Shown in pieces: positions 34,284-43,971 of a stretch of 64,000 nucleotides of DNA. A model generated the notes under the pieces. The model worked only from the letters and a program-made list of their open reading frames with translations. It searched no databases and had not been told where the DNA came from. The DNA is taken from contig CAXBBM010000014.1 of the NCBI GenBank assembly GCA_963973915.1, positions 12,785 through 76,784 of the forward strand, read 5' to 3'. Within the stretch, counting starts at the first letter, position 1; each line of letters starts with the position of its first letter. The DNA comes from Polycyclovorans sp002706265. Lineage in GTDB: Bacteria > Pseudomonadota > Gammaproteobacteria > Nevskiales > Nevskiaceae. A program made the translations under genes and the position numbers.

Positions 34284-35581
34284 TGCGATGATCCTCTCTG
34301 GAAGAACAGCGGCTGGTACGGCCGCAGCACCAGATCCCGGTTGACGATGACGCGCACCGGCAGGCCGGGACGGCTGGTCAGCGTGGGCTGGATGTTCATG
34401 TTGCGCCGGGTCACTTCCTGGCCGACTTGATTGATCGTGTCCTGCGCGCTGTCGCGGCCGGCGATGATGACGCGGTTGCCGTCCTGCCGGTTCTCGGGTG
34501 CGGCCAGCTCGGCGCCGACGCCCAGCAGCGTGGTCAGCAGCGCGCCGGCGAAGATGCGATTCCAATGCCAATCGACGCCATCCTCCAGGCCGGCGTCGCC
34601 GGCTGGGTCGGTGCCGACCAGGTTGTCGAGCTGGAACGAGGATGTGTCCGGCAGGATCATCCGGTTCCACACCACTTGCACGCGGGTCTGCCCGTAGCTC
34701 ACCTGGCTGTTGTAGCGGCCGAGGATGCGCGAGCCTTGCGGGATCAACAGATGGCGGCCGGTGGCCGTGTCGTAGACCGGCTCCGTCACCGTGGCGATCA
34801 CGTCGCCCGGCAGGTCGGAGTTGATGCCTGTCACCAGCGCCGCCGCAATCACCGTGCCGGCCATCACCTGGTACGGCGAGGCAGGCAGTTGCAGGTTGCC
34901 GGAATTACGGGTTTCCGTAGAACCGGCATTGCTCAAAAACGCCTCCTTCTGATCCTGCCGGTTTTGCACGGCGGTGGGGTCGAGCGGCTGCGCCGCCGTC
35001 GAAGCCGGCCCGGCGGCCAGCGGATCGAAACCCGCCAGCCCGGTCAGCGGTGGCGCTCCCGCCGGGGTCTGAGCGGGAGCGGCCACGGCGGCGCGTTGTC
35101 CGCCCGTACTGAAGAACACGGACGAAGCTGCCGCATCCTCGGCTTCCTTGAGCCGCGCCAGGCGCTCGGCCTCGGCCGGGTCATGACCGGGCTGCGCATA
35201 GCCTTGCGCCTGCTGCTCGGCGCGCAGCATTGGCCCGCCGAGGTCGCCGGGCAACGGCTCGCCCAGCACCGGCACCTCCGGCGGCAAGGACGGCGGCAGT
35301 TGCGAATAGTCAGCGGGCAACCGGGCCAGCCCTTCGGAGGGCGAGACGCGATCGACGTTGTACAGCTCGGCCGGCTCGCTCCCGCCACGGCGCTGCGGTG
35401 CTTGCAGCGACCAGAGCGTTGCGCCCAGCACGGCGGTGGCCACGCCGCCGGCGAGCACCGCCAGCACGCGCCGGTTCAGGCGCGTGACCGGGCGCGGCTG
35501 CGCGCGCAGCGCGACCTGTTCCGGCGCCACCTTGGGCGGGGCGTCGGGTGCCGGACGGCCGGAAGCGTTGTCCTGGTCCAT
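34280..35581 (-). CDS. trbI: Conjugal transfer protein TrbI (VirB10)
   Basis: 433 residues from the ATG at 35581. One membrane helix at about 37-55, a Pro-rich periplasmic region, and the C-terminal VirB10 domain with LPASPYQVMAGTVIAAALVTGINSDLPG and IPQGSRILGRYNSQVSYGQ. TrbI spans both membranes as the energy-sensing part of the type IV secretion core with TrbG and TrbF. It is 2 bp after trbG. Confidence 0.93.
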   Translation of the reverse strand: MDQDNASGRPAPDAPPKVAPEQVALRAQPRPVTRLNRRVLAVLAGGVATAVLGATLWSLQAPQRRGGSEPAELYNVDRVSPSEGLARLPADYSQLPPSLPPEVPVLGEPLPGDLGGPMLRAEQQAQGYAQPGHDPAEAERLARLKEAEDAAASSVFFSTGGQRAAVAAPAQTPAGAPPLTGLAGFDPLAAGPASTAAQPLDPTAVQNRQDQKEAFLSNAGSTETRNSGNLQLPASPYQVMAGTVIAAALVTGINSDLPGDVIATVTEPVYDTATGRHLLIPQGSRILGRYNSQVSYGQTRVQVVWNRMILPDTSSFQLDNLVGTDPAGDAGLEDGVDWHWNRIFAGALLTTLLGVGAELAAPENRQDGNRVIIAGRDSAQDTINQVGQEVTRRNMNIQPTLTSRPGLPVRVIVNRDLVLRPYQPLFFQRGSSQ

Positions 35582-35583
35582 GC

Positions 35584-36570
35584 TCAGTTCCTCCGCACGC
35601 CATCGGTTCGCTCGATGCGCACCACGTCGCCCCTGTCGCCGCCCAGGCGCAGTTCGGCCGCGCCGAACAGGCGGTCCACAATGTAGTACGGGGTGCGGAA
35701 GCGGTAGTTTACGAGCTGGCCATCGCCCTGCGCGCCGATCACGAACAGCGGCGGCAGCTCGCCTTGTGCGATACCGGCCGGAAACTGGATGTAGACCTTC
35801 TCCGTGTCGTCGAAGACACGCAGCGGCTTCCACGGCGGATTGCTGCCGCTGATCGCGTAGCGGAAGCGGATGTTCTCCAGCGTCAGGCCGGTATCGAGCG
35901 GCGCCGCCGTCTGCGCCGCCTGCGCCTGGCGCTGCAAGGCCAGCATGCGGTCGCGCGGATAGTCCCAGGACACCGACGCCATCCACGCCTTCTCGGTCGA
36001 GGTCAGCTCGACCAGGTACGTCCTACGGCTGGTGGTGATGACCAGATTGGTTTTCAGCCCGGCGCGGATCGGCTTCACCAGCACGTTGATGCGCAGATCG
36101 TCGCCCGCGCCGCTGGACGTGTCGCCAACGATCCAGCGCACCGTATCGCCGGCGGCGACCGTCACCAGTTCCTCGCCGGGCTGGAGTGTAATCACCGTGA
36201 CCCGCTCCGGACTCGTATAGACCTGGTACAGCGCGCCGTCGGTAAACGGCCAGACCTGGATCGCATTGATGTAGCCGTCGCGCGTGGGCGCCATGCGCGC
36301 TTCTTCGTTGGCGCGGGACACGCGCACGCGCTCGTCCTCCGGCTCGGGTGCCGTCTCCGTTTCCGCGAGTTCGGGCAGCGGCATCAACTGTCCCGGTAGC
36401 GGCAAGGGTTCCGGCATCGCAACCACTTCCATCGGCAGCGGCGGTTCGGGCAAGGGCTGCGCCTGTACCGGCTCGTCGAGCGTGATGCTCGGCGGCTTGC
36501 GCGGCGTGGCGCAGCCCGACAGGGCGATGGCGAGCAATGCAACAGCGTAAAAACGGAAAGACGGTTTCAT
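35584..36570 (-). CDS. trbG: P-type conjugative transfer protein TrbG (VirB9)
   Basis: 328 residues. The signal sequence ends in ALSGCA, a lipobox-like site. The VirB9 fold shows in INAIQVWPFTDGALYQVYTSP near residue 100, WIVGDTSSGAG and the C-terminal YRFRTPYYIVDRLFGAAELRLG. It forms the outer-membrane part of the secretion core. The start overlaps the trbF stop by 4 bp. Confidence 0.93.
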   Translation of the reverse strand: MKPSFRFYAVALLAIALSGCATPRKPPSITLDEPVQAQPLPEPPLPMEVVAMPEPLPLPGQLMPLPELAETETAPEPEDERVRVSRANEEARMAPTRDGYINAIQVWPFTDGALYQVYTSPERVTVITLQPGEELVTVAAGDTVRWIVGDTSSGAGDDLRINVLVKPIRAGLKTNLVITTSRRTYLVELTSTEKAWMASVSWDYPRDRMLALQRQAQAAQTAAPLDTGLTLENIRFRYAISGSNPPWKPLRVFDDTEKVYIQFPAGIAQGELPPLFVIGAQGDGQLVNYRFRTPYYIVDRLFGAAELRLGGDRGDVVRIERTDGVRRN

Positions 36571-37271
36571 GGCCTGCCTCCTTCGGTTGAGTCGAGTTCA
36601 CGGCTCCACGACAGGCCGTTGACGTAGATACCCAGGGGATTGCGGCGCAGCCGTTCTTCGGTGCGCGGCGTTTGCAACACGATGGACACCACCGCCGTCC
36701 AGCGCTCCAGTCCCGCCGCTGCGCCGTTGACGTAGCGGCGCTCCGTCCACCGCACCTGGAACGACGCATCGCTCGCGCGCACGACGCTGTTGATCTGCAC
36801 CGTCACCGTTTCCCGGCCGATCCGTGCGAAGGGGTCGTTGGCGCGCGCATGCTCGTTGAGCACGGCCGCACCGCGGTCGGTGGTGTAGTCGTAGGCGTCC
36901 AGCCAGTTCTGGCGCACGACGATGGGGTCGATGGACAGCGAGCGCACCAGCGTGACGAAGCGCGCCAAATGGTGGGCGATCTGCGCATCGTTGGGCCGGT
37001 ACGGCGTGGCCGCTTCGCCGACGGCGCGCACTTGCCCGCCGTGGTCCACTTCCACCACGTAGGGCGTGACGATGGACTGCGCCGAACGCCAGACAAGGCC
37101 GGCGGCCATCAGCAGCGCCAGCACCAGGCAGCCGAAAGCCATCAGTCGCCAGTTCTTGGCCTGTGTACGGGCCGAGCCGATGCGCTCGTCCCATACCTGT
37201 TCGGCAGCCTGGTATGGCGTCGCCGGTTGCGGTGTGTCGGCATAGCGCACCTGCGGTCGTTTGAATCGCAT
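36567..37271 (-). CDS. trbF: Conjugal transfer protein TrbF (VirB8)
   Basis: 234 residues: a cytoplasmic N-terminus, one membrane helix at about 44-62, and the periplasmic VirB8 domain with FVTLVRSLSIDPIVVRQNW and the later VRWTERRY. VirB8 proteins nucleate assembly of the type IV secretion channel. It lies 12 bp after trbL. Confidence 0.93.
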   Translation of the reverse strand: MRFKRPQVRYADTPQPATPYQAAEQVWDERIGSARTQAKNWRLMAFGCLVLALLMAAGLVWRSAQSIVTPYVVEVDHGGQVRAVGEAATPYRPNDAQIAHHLARFVTLVRSLSIDPIVVRQNWLDAYDYTTDRGAAVLNEHARANDPFARIGRETVTVQINSVVRASDASFQVRWTERRYVNGAAAGLERWTAVVSIVLQTPRTEERLRRNPLGIYVNGLSWSRELDSTEGGRP

Positions 37272-37283
37272 GGCAGGTTCTCC

Positions 37284-38645
37284 TTATGAGTTCGATGGAT
37301 CGCGCAGGCTGGGGCCGCTGCCCGCGCCGCCCCCGTCGCCACCGCGCAGCGTGTGCGCGACGGTGGTGGCGGCATGGGAAAGCTGCTGGCGGCGTTGCAG
37401 GCGTCTGGCCCACGCGGGTTGTCCGGTGTTGGCAGGCGCGCCTTCCGCACCGCCCTGAGCGGTCGCGCCGGTAGCAGCGCTGCCCGTGGAAACATTGGGA
37501 TTGATGGCGGCAGCGGCGCGCGCTTGCAGCGAACGCGCACCGGCGGACATGCGCTGCCCGACCGACTGCGCGCCGGTCCGGGCGACGTTGCCCAGGCCGG
37601 CCGCCGCGCCTCTGAGGCCACCGCCGGCACCGGCGGAACCTGCCTGGAAAGCCGACCGCGCGCTGCTGGCGGTCGATGCCATCGACCGTGCGCCGCCGAC
37701 CGCCATGCGAGCCGCTCCGGGCGCCATGCGCGCGCCGGCCGCGACGGCACCGCCGACGCCGGTGGCCGCTGCGCCCACCGCGACCGCCGTACCGGCCGCG
37801 CCGAGCGTGGCGCCCGCCATCGCCCCGGCGCCGAGCTGCGGCGAACCGGACACCAGGCCAGTCGCGATACCTGGTCCGAAGATCCCCAGGGCCAGCAGCG
37901 ACAGCGACGCCAGCATGATGACCAGCGCGTGGTCGATGGAGGGTTCGGCCGGCGTGACCTGGAACTCGGCGAACAAGCCGGTGCCGATGCCGACGATCAC
38001 CGCCAAGACCAAGACCTTGATGCCCGAGGCCACGACATTCCCCAGCACCTTTTCGGCCAGGAACGCGGTCTTGTTCCACAAGGCGAACGGCACCAACACA
38101 AAGCCGGCGAGCGTGGTCAGCTTGAACTCGATCAGCGTGATGAAAAGCTGGATCGCCAGGATGAAAAAACTGAGGATCACCACCAGCCAGGCGAGGAACA
38201 GCACGGTGATGACATCGAGGTTGGTGAACACGCCTGGAAAGCCGGTCATGTCGCCGATCTGTTCCATGATCGGCGCGGCGGCGTCGATGCCGGTCTTGGC
38301 CAGCCGCCCCGGTTGCAGGAACTCGGCCTGCGTCAGCGTCGAGCCGGAAGCGGTCAGCCCCAGACCCGCGAAAGAACGGAACACGATGCTGGCCAGCCAG
38401 TTGAAGTTGCCGATGATGTAAGCGAACACGCCAACGTAGAGCACTTTGCGGATCAGCCGGGCGATCACGTCATCGCCCTGGCCGGTGGCATGACTCATCG
38501 CCCAGTACAGGCCCGCGATGGTGATGTCGATCACGATCAACGTGGCAGTGAGGAACGCGACCTCGCCACCCAGCAACCCGAAACCCGAGTCGATGTAGTT
38601 GGCGAAGACGATCAGGAAGCGGTCGATCACCGCCACGTCATTCAT
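37284..38645 (-). CDS. trbL: P-type conjugative transfer protein TrbL (VirB6)
   Basis: 453 residues. Six or so membrane helices fill the first 270 residues (for example LTATLIVIDITIAGLYWAM, TVLFLAWLVVILSFFILAI), followed by a long Ala/Gly-rich, Arg-containing tail that is probably disordered. TrbL/VirB6 is the polytopic inner-membrane channel component. It sits 10 bp after trbJ. Confidence 0.93.
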   Translation of the reverse strand: MNDVAVIDRFLIVFANYIDSGFGLLGGEVAFLTATLIVIDITIAGLYWAMSHATGQGDDVIARLIRKVLYVGVFAYIIGNFNWLASIVFRSFAGLGLTASGSTLTQAEFLQPGRLAKTGIDAAAPIMEQIGDMTGFPGVFTNLDVITVLFLAWLVVILSFFILAIQLFITLIEFKLTTLAGFVLVPFALWNKTAFLAEKVLGNVVASGIKVLVLAVIVGIGTGLFAEFQVTPAEPSIDHALVIMLASLSLLALGIFGPGIATGLVSGSPQLGAGAMAGATLGAAGTAVAVGAAATGVGGAVAAGARMAPGAARMAVGGARSMASTASSARSAFQAGSAGAGGGLRGAAAGLGNVARTGAQSVGQRMSAGARSLQARAAAAINPNVSTGSAATGATAQGGAEGAPANTGQPAWARRLQRRQQLSHAATTVAHTLRGGDGGGAGSGPSLRDPSNS

Positions 38646-38655
38646 GGCCTGTTCC

Positions 38656-39396
38656 TCAGTCGCGGTAGAACGGCACGGTCTGCGGCGTGTACGGCGTGCC
38701 CTCGCCGAGGAAGCGCCGCCGCACTTCGCGCGATTGCTCGGTGGCCGCCGCCTGGCGCGCCAGTTCCAGCGACGCGGCCCGGTCCTGCGTCAACTGGAGC
38801 TGCTGCGCCTGGATCGCCTGCTTGGCCTGCAAGGCCAGCAACTGGTTGGTCGCCTGCATGGCTTGCAGCGCGCCGTTGGCCGACTGGCTCTGGCCGACCA
38901 GATCGGCGAGCACGCCTTCGTCTTCGCTGAGGTTCTGGTACACCTGCGCCTGCACGCGCATCGCGGTGTGCAGGCCGTCGAGCGTATGGCGCCAGCGCTC
39001 GCGCGCGTCTTGTGCCATGCGGTCGCCGCTCACGGTCGCTGCGTATTCGTGCGGATACAGCCGGGCGAACTCCTGGTCCAGATTTTCCACCCGGTAGGCG
39101 AGTCCCTGCGCCTCAGCCATCAGGCGTTCGATGGTCGCCAGCGTCGAGCGCAGGCGATTGACCGTGTTGTAGTCCAATCGATCCAGATTGCGTGCCTGGT
39201 TGATCAGCATCTGCGCTTCGTTCTGAAGCTGCCGCACCTGGTTGTCGATCTGTTGCAGCGTGCGGATCGCGGTCAACGTGTTCTGGATCAGGTTGGTCGG
39301 GTCGATGACGGTGAAGGCGAAAGCTGCGGCAGGCTGAATCGCCAGCGTGGTCGCCAGCACCGCAGCCAACGACATGGAACGCATACGGGTTTTCAT
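38656..39396 (-). CDS. trbJ: P-type conjugative transfer protein TrbJ (VirB5)
   Basis: 246 residues from the ATG at 39396. A Sec signal peptide (cleavage after about PAAAFA) leads into VIDPTNLIQNTLTAIRTLQQIDNQV and a long helical region, as in VirB5/TrbJ minor pilus proteins. The start overlaps the trbE stop by 4 bp. Confidence 0.92.
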   Translation of the reverse strand: MKTRMRSMSLAAVLATTLAIQPAAAFAFTVIDPTNLIQNTLTAIRTLQQIDNQVRQLQNEAQMLINQARNLDRLDYNTVNRLRSTLATIERLMAEAQGLAYRVENLDQEFARLYPHEYAATVSGDRMAQDARERWRHTLDGLHTAMRVQAQVYQNLSEDEGVLADLVGQSQSANGALQAMQATNQLLALQAKQAIQAQQLQLTQDRAASLELARQAAATEQSREVRRRFLGEGTPYTPQTVPFYRD

Positions 39397-41819
39397 GGCG
39401 AAGTCTCCTGTGGGTGAGTGGACGGAAAGGTGGGCAGCAGATCGGCCGCCCAATTGAGGCCGCAATGGCGCAGCCATCCGCCGGTAAAGTCGGGGGATGC
39501 CTGCTGCACGCGGTCGATGTCGCGCTGGTCCTGCGGCGTCGAGGCGCCGGCAAAAGCCAGCGTGACCGGCCCCAGGTCGAGGTCGAACAGGCGATTGCCC
39601 AGCCGCGACTGGTAGTAGTAGTCGCGCTTGGGCTGCGCGGTGGCGACGATTTCGATCTGCCGGCTGTTCAGCCCGAAGCCTTCGTAGATCGTGCGAATCT
39701 GCGGTTCGGTGGCTTGCGGGTTCGGCAGGAAGATTCGGCTCGCGCAGCTCTCGATGATCGCGGGCGCGATGCTCGAATCCTTGATGTCGGCCAGCGACTG
39801 CGTGGCGAAGATGACGCTGACGTTTTTCTTGCGCAGCGTCTTCAGCCACTGACGGATGCGCGCCGCGAATACCGGGTCGTCGAGGAACAGCCAGGCTTCG
39901 TCGAGGATCAGGAGCGTGGGCGCGCCGTCGAACCGCTCGTCGAAGCGGGCGAACAGATAACCGAGCACCGCCATCACGGCGGCGCGGCTCGCCATCAATT
40001 CTTCCATCTCGAAGCCCTGCACGTCGGCCATGCCCAGCCGGTCGTGGTCGGCATCGAGCAGACTGCCGTGGGCGCCGCCGAGCACGTAGGGCGCGAGCGC
40101 CTGGCGCAGCGCGTTGTTCTGCAACAGCACGGAAAACCCGGTCAGCGTGCGCTGTTCCACCGGCGCACCGGCGAGGCTTTCCAGCGCCGACCAGATGGCC
40201 GCCTTCTCGTCCGGGCCGATGCTCACGCCCTCGTGCAGCATCCGGCTTTCCAGCCATTCGGCGGCCCAAGCGCGGTAGCCTTCCTGGTCGATGCGCGCCA
40301 GCGGTTGGAACGCGATGTCGCCATCCGTGCCCAGGTTGTAGTGCTCGCCGCCTAGGCCCAGCACTGTCGCCCGCATGGAACGACCCATGTCAAAAGCGAA
40401 GATACGCGAGCCGCGATAACGACGGAACTGCATCGCCAGGGTGGCGAGCAGCACCGACTTGCCCATGCCGGTGGGGCCGCACACCAGCGTATGGCCCACA
40501 TCGCCGATGTGCGTCACCAGCCGGAACGGCGTGGCGCCATCGGTGCGCGTGACGATCAAGGGCGGGCCGTCGAGGTGCGCATTCTTCTGCGGCCCGGCCC
40601 ACACCGCCGACACCGGCATCAGGTGCGCCAGGTTCAGCGTCGAGACGATGGGCTGGCGCACGTTGGCGTAGACGTTGCCCGGAATCGACGACAACCACGC
40701 ATCCACCGCATTTAAGGTCTCGGGAATGGTGACGAAGCCGCGCCCCTGGATGACGCGCTCGATCATGCGCAGCTTCTCGTCGGCGACATCGGCATCGGTG
40801 TCGAGCACGGTCACGGTGGCGGTGACGTAGCCGAAGGCGACCTGATCGCCACCCAGTTCCTGCAACGCGGCATCCGCATCAGCCGCCTTGTTGCTGGCGT
40901 CGGTATCCACCAGCGGCGATTCCTGCTGGAAGATCGTTTCGCGCAGCAGCGCGACGACGTTCTTGCGTTTGGCGAACCACTGGCGGCGCAGGCGGCCGAG
41001 TTCCTTTTCCGCCTCGGCCTTGTCCATGCACAGGAAGCGCGTGCTCCAGCGGTAGGTGAAGCCCAGGCGGTTCAGGTCGTCGAGCAGCCCCGGCCAAGTC
41101 GAGGTCGGAAAGCCGCGCACCGTCGCCACGCGCAGATGCGCATCACCCAGCATCGGCGCCAGGCCGCCGGTCAGCGGGCAGTCGGTCAGCAGCGCGTCGA
41201 GGTGGAACGGATGTTCCGGTACGGCCACGCGATGGCGCCGCGTGGAAATGGTCGCGTGCAGATAGGTCAGCGTCTCGCCGTCATCGAGCCAGACAATCTC
41301 CGGCATCACGCCATCGAGCAGGTCGAAGCAGCGATCCGTTTCCGCCATGAACGCGCTCAGACGCTCGTGCCAATCCACGCCGCGCTGCGGCGTGTTCTCG
41401 TAGAGCAGCTTCGCGGCGCGTGCGCGGGATTCCTCCGGCGGCAGGTACACCAGCGTCAGGTGATAGGTGCTCTCGAAGTGGCTCTGGTCTTCCTCGAACA
41501 CCGCGCGGCGTTCCTCGTCCACCAGCCACGACAGCGGCTCGGGAAATTCCGAGTGCGGATAGTCGGCCGCCGCCAGCCGATCGGCTTCCACGAACAAGGC
41601 CCAGCCGGAATCCAGCCGGCGCAGCGCGTTGTTCAAACGCGCCGACGTGGCGATCAGTTCGCCCTGCGTCGCGCTGTCCAGGTCCGGCCCGCGAAACCTC
41701 GCCGAGCGTTGAAAGGAACCGTCTTTGTTGAGCACCACGCCGGGCGCCACCAGCCCGGCCCAGGGCAGCCAGTCGGCAAGCAACGCGGGGCGCTGGCGGT
41801 ATTCGGTGAGGTTCAACAT
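39393..41819 (-). CDS. trbE: Conjugal transfer ATPase TrbE (VirB4)
   Basis: 808 residues from the ATG at 41819. The N-terminal VirB4 domain precedes the ATPase with Walker A GPTGMGKS near residue 455 and Walker B LLILDEAWLFLDD near residue 640. It powers pilus assembly and substrate transfer. The open frame extends upstream into trbD but the ATG giving MLNLTEYRQRP matches the family. Confidence 0.95.
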   Translation of the reverse strand: MLNLTEYRQRPALLADWLPWAGLVAPGVVLNKDGSFQRSARFRGPDLDSATQGELIATSARLNNALRRLDSGWALFVEADRLAAADYPHSEFPEPLSWLVDEERRAVFEEDQSHFESTYHLTLVYLPPEESRARAAKLLYENTPQRGVDWHERLSAFMAETDRCFDLLDGVMPEIVWLDDGETLTYLHATISTRRHRVAVPEHPFHLDALLTDCPLTGGLAPMLGDAHLRVATVRGFPTSTWPGLLDDLNRLGFTYRWSTRFLCMDKAEAEKELGRLRRQWFAKRKNVVALLRETIFQQESPLVDTDASNKAADADAALQELGGDQVAFGYVTATVTVLDTDADVADEKLRMIERVIQGRGFVTIPETLNAVDAWLSSIPGNVYANVRQPIVSTLNLAHLMPVSAVWAGPQKNAHLDGPPLIVTRTDGATPFRLVTHIGDVGHTLVCGPTGMGKSVLLATLAMQFRRYRGSRIFAFDMGRSMRATVLGLGGEHYNLGTDGDIAFQPLARIDQEGYRAWAAEWLESRMLHEGVSIGPDEKAAIWSALESLAGAPVEQRTLTGFSVLLQNNALRQALAPYVLGGAHGSLLDADHDRLGMADVQGFEMEELMASRAAVMAVLGYLFARFDERFDGAPTLLILDEAWLFLDDPVFAARIRQWLKTLRKKNVSVIFATQSLADIKDSSIAPAIIESCASRIFLPNPQATEPQIRTIYEGFGLNSRQIEIVATAQPKRDYYYQSRLGNRLFDLDLGPVTLAFAGASTPQDQRDIDRVQQASPDFTGGWLRHCGLNWAADLLPTFPSTHPQETSP

Positions 41820-41829
41820 GGCATCCTCC

Positions 41830-42102
41830 TCACACGTCCAGCAGCGGCTTGTGCTTGATGTGCCGCGCGAAGACCTGCATGAACTGCGGATCGACACGCG
41901 CCCCCCACACCGCCAGCGAATGGCCGACGATCCACAGCACCACCCCCGGAATCCAAAGTTGCAGGCCCAGACCCACAGCGGCGGCCAGCGTGCCATTGGC
42001 AATGGCGACGGCACGCGGGGCACCGCCCAGCAGGATTGGCTCGGTCAGCGAGCGGTGCAGTGGTACCTCGAAGCCAGTGGCGAAGTCATCGGGCGCACTC
42101 AT
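41830..42102 (-). CDS. trbD: Conjugal transfer protein TrbD (VirB3)
   Basis: 90 residues from the ATG at 42102. FEVPLHRSLTEPILLGGAPR is the TrbD signature, followed by two membrane helices and FARHIKHK. It is an inner-membrane pilus-assembly component linked to TrbE. The start overlaps trbC by 4 bp. Confidence 0.92.
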   Translation of the reverse strand: MSAPDDFATGFEVPLHRSLTEPILLGGAPRAVAIANGTLAAAVGLGLQLWIPGVVLWIVGHSLAVWGARVDPQFMQVFARHIKHKPLLDV

Positions 42103-42476
42103 ACGACGGCCCCGCCGGAGAAGCTGAAGAACGACAGAAAGAACGAGGACGCGGCGAACGCAATGGACAGACCGAACACGATCTGCACCAATTTGCGAAA
42201 GCCGCCCGAGGTGTCGCCGAAGGCGAGCGCCAGGCCCGTGGCGATAATGATGATGACCGCCACGATGCGGGCCACCGGCCCCTGGATGGAATCGAGGATG
42301 GCTTGCAGCGGCCCTTCCCAGGGCATGCTGGAACCCGCTGCGTGCGCTGTGCTGGCCACCAGCAGGAACACCACGGCCAGCAGTAGCCCCTGCTGCGCCG
42401 GCACGGTGAGGCAGCGCAGGCGCGCAAGACGGAAAAGCGGATTTACGGAAGTGCGGGAAGCATGGGCAGGCGTCAT
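42099..42476 (-). CDS. trbC: Conjugal transfer prepilin TrbC (VirB2)
   Basis: 125 residues from the ATG at 42476. A long signal peptide ends in STAHA, followed by SSMPWEGPLQAILDSIQGPVA and two hydrophobic helices, the layout of VirB2/TrbC pilins. In IncP plasmids the TraF peptidase makes the mature cyclic pilin; a traF gene is present at 60421-60972. Confidence 0.92.
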   Translation of the reverse strand: MTPAHASRTSVNPLFRLARLRCLTVPAQQGLLLAVVFLLVASTAHAAGSSMPWEGPLQAILDSIQGPVARIVAVIIIIATGLALAFGDTSGGFRKLVQIVFGLSIAFAASSFFLSFFSFSGGAVV

Positions 42477-43486
42477 GGCAATTCTCCAAGGTGGGTTGAG
42501 GGTGGGGATGCGAGCGGCGCGAGCGCGTCGTCGAGCTGGTAGCCGTTGCCGTCGAAGCCGGTCACGCGGGCGACGGTCTGGACCTGGCGGGCACGGCCGC
42601 GACCGGCGATGAAGACGATGACGTTCACCGCCTCGGCAATCAGCGCGCGCGGCGGCGTCATGGCGACTTCGAGGATCAGTTGTTCGAGGCGCAGCAGCGC
42701 ACCGTGGGCGGAACTGGCGTGAAGGGTGGCGATCCCGCCGGGGTGCCCGGTCCCCCACACTTTGATGAGGTCCAGCGCCTCGCCGCCGCGCACCTCGCCG
42801 ACGATCACGCGGTCGGGGCGCAGGCGCATCGTGGCGCGCACCAGTTCGGTCATCGACACCACGCCAGCGCGGGTGCGCAGCGGCACGTGGTCGCGCGCTG
42901 CGCACTGCAATTCCACCGTGTCTTCGAGCACCAGCACGCGATCGTTGGTGGCTGCGATCTCGGCCAGCAACGCATTGGCCAGCGTGGTCTTGCCGGTGCT
43001 GGTGCCGCCGGCGATCAGGACGTTCTGTCGTTCGCGCACCGCGTGGCACAGGAACTCGGCTTGTTCCGCACTCAGAATGCCGTCGCTCACGTAGTCGGCC
43101 AGGCCGATCACACCGATCGCGCGCTTGCGCAGGGCGAAGGCCGGCCCCGGCGCCGCCGGCGGCAGAATGCCCTCGAAGCGCTCGCCGGTCTCCGGCAGTT
43201 CGGCGGTCAGCAGTGGCTGGCCGCGATGCACTTCCGTGCCGACGTGCGCCGCGACCAGGCGGATGATGCGTTCGCCATCGGCGGCGGATAGCGATTCGCC
43301 GGTGGCGGCGCGGCCCGACGACAGCCGGTCGATCCACAGCGCGCCGTCCGGGTTCAACATCACTTCCACCACGTCCGGGTCTTCCAGTGCGGCGGCGATC
43401 AGCGGCCCCATCGCCGTGCGCAACATGCGGATGCGCCGATCCAGTGAGGTGGCGGAGGACGACGGCGGCTGCGGGACGGCGCTCAT
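42473..43486 (-). CDS. trbB: Conjugal transfer ATPase TrbB (VirB11)
   Basis: 337 residues. Walker A is GGTSTGKTTLA near residue 158, the Asp box and Walker B lie in VLEDTVELQCAARDH, and the His box is in GHPGGIATLHASSA. VirB11 ATPases are hexameric motors for pilus assembly. It overlaps the CopG gene upstream and trbC downstream by 4 bp each. Confidence 0.95.
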   Translation of the reverse strand: MSAVPQPPSSSATSLDRRIRMLRTAMGPLIAAALEDPDVVEVMLNPDGALWIDRLSSGRAATGESLSAADGERIIRLVAAHVGTEVHRGQPLLTAELPETGERFEGILPPAAPGPAFALRKRAIGVIGLADYVSDGILSAEQAEFLCHAVRERQNVLIAGGTSTGKTTLANALLAEIAATNDRVLVLEDTVELQCAARDHVPLRTRAGVVSMTELVRATMRLRPDRVIVGEVRGGEALDLIKVWGTGHPGGIATLHASSAHGALLRLEQLILEVAMTPPRALIAEAVNVIVFIAGRGRARQVQTVARVTGFDGNGYQLDDALAPLASPPSTHLGELP

Positions 43487-43971
43487 GAGACCGTCTCCTG
43501 TGTCTGCTCCCGCGCTTCGGCGAGCGCGGCCGCATCGTCCAGCCGTTGCGTGTCGGGCTGGATCTCGTCGTAGACCTCACGCACCAGGCTGCGCCCGCGC
43601 AGCAGGTGGCGGCCGAGCTGTTCGATGAACTGCTCGAAACGCGCCTTGCCCTGCGCCTTCGCGGCTTCCTGATGCGCTTCCGGTAGCGGCGTACTGACAG
43701 TCAGGTAGTAGCGCACGAACAGCGCCAGCGTTTCGAGCAGGATGTTCTGGTCGCGTTCCAGCTTCTCGAACTGGCGCGACAGCCGATCCAGGCGTTTGGC
43801 CATCGCCGCTTCGCGCTGGTCGGCTGCGTCCGGCGACAGCCAGGACGCCAGCGCCGCCGCCACGATGGAGGACTTGGACACACCTTTCTTCGCGGCCAGT
43901 TCGTTCAGGCGCCTGGCGTGGTCGCGTTCGATGAACAGGTTGAGGCGATGGCGGGAATGAAGCTGGCTCAT
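43483..43971 (-). CDS. CopG-family (ribbon-helix-helix) protein between traG and trbB
   Basis: 162 residues. The N-terminal RHH motif is visible (RLNLFIERDHARRLNELAAKKGVSKSSIVAAAL), followed by a long helical region with an FVRYYL core. A CopG-type gene at this place is constant in Tn4371-like ICEs. It may regulate the transfer operon; direct evidence is lacking. It overlaps both neighbours by 4 bp. Confidence 0.88.
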   Translation of the reverse strand: MSQLHSRHRLNLFIERDHARRLNELAAKKGVSKSSIVAAALASWLSPDAADQREAAMAKRLDRLSRQFEKLERDQNILLETLALFVRYYLTVSTPLPEAHQEAAKAQGKARFEQFIEQLGRHLLRGRSLVREVYDEIQPDTQRLDDAAALAEAREQTQETVS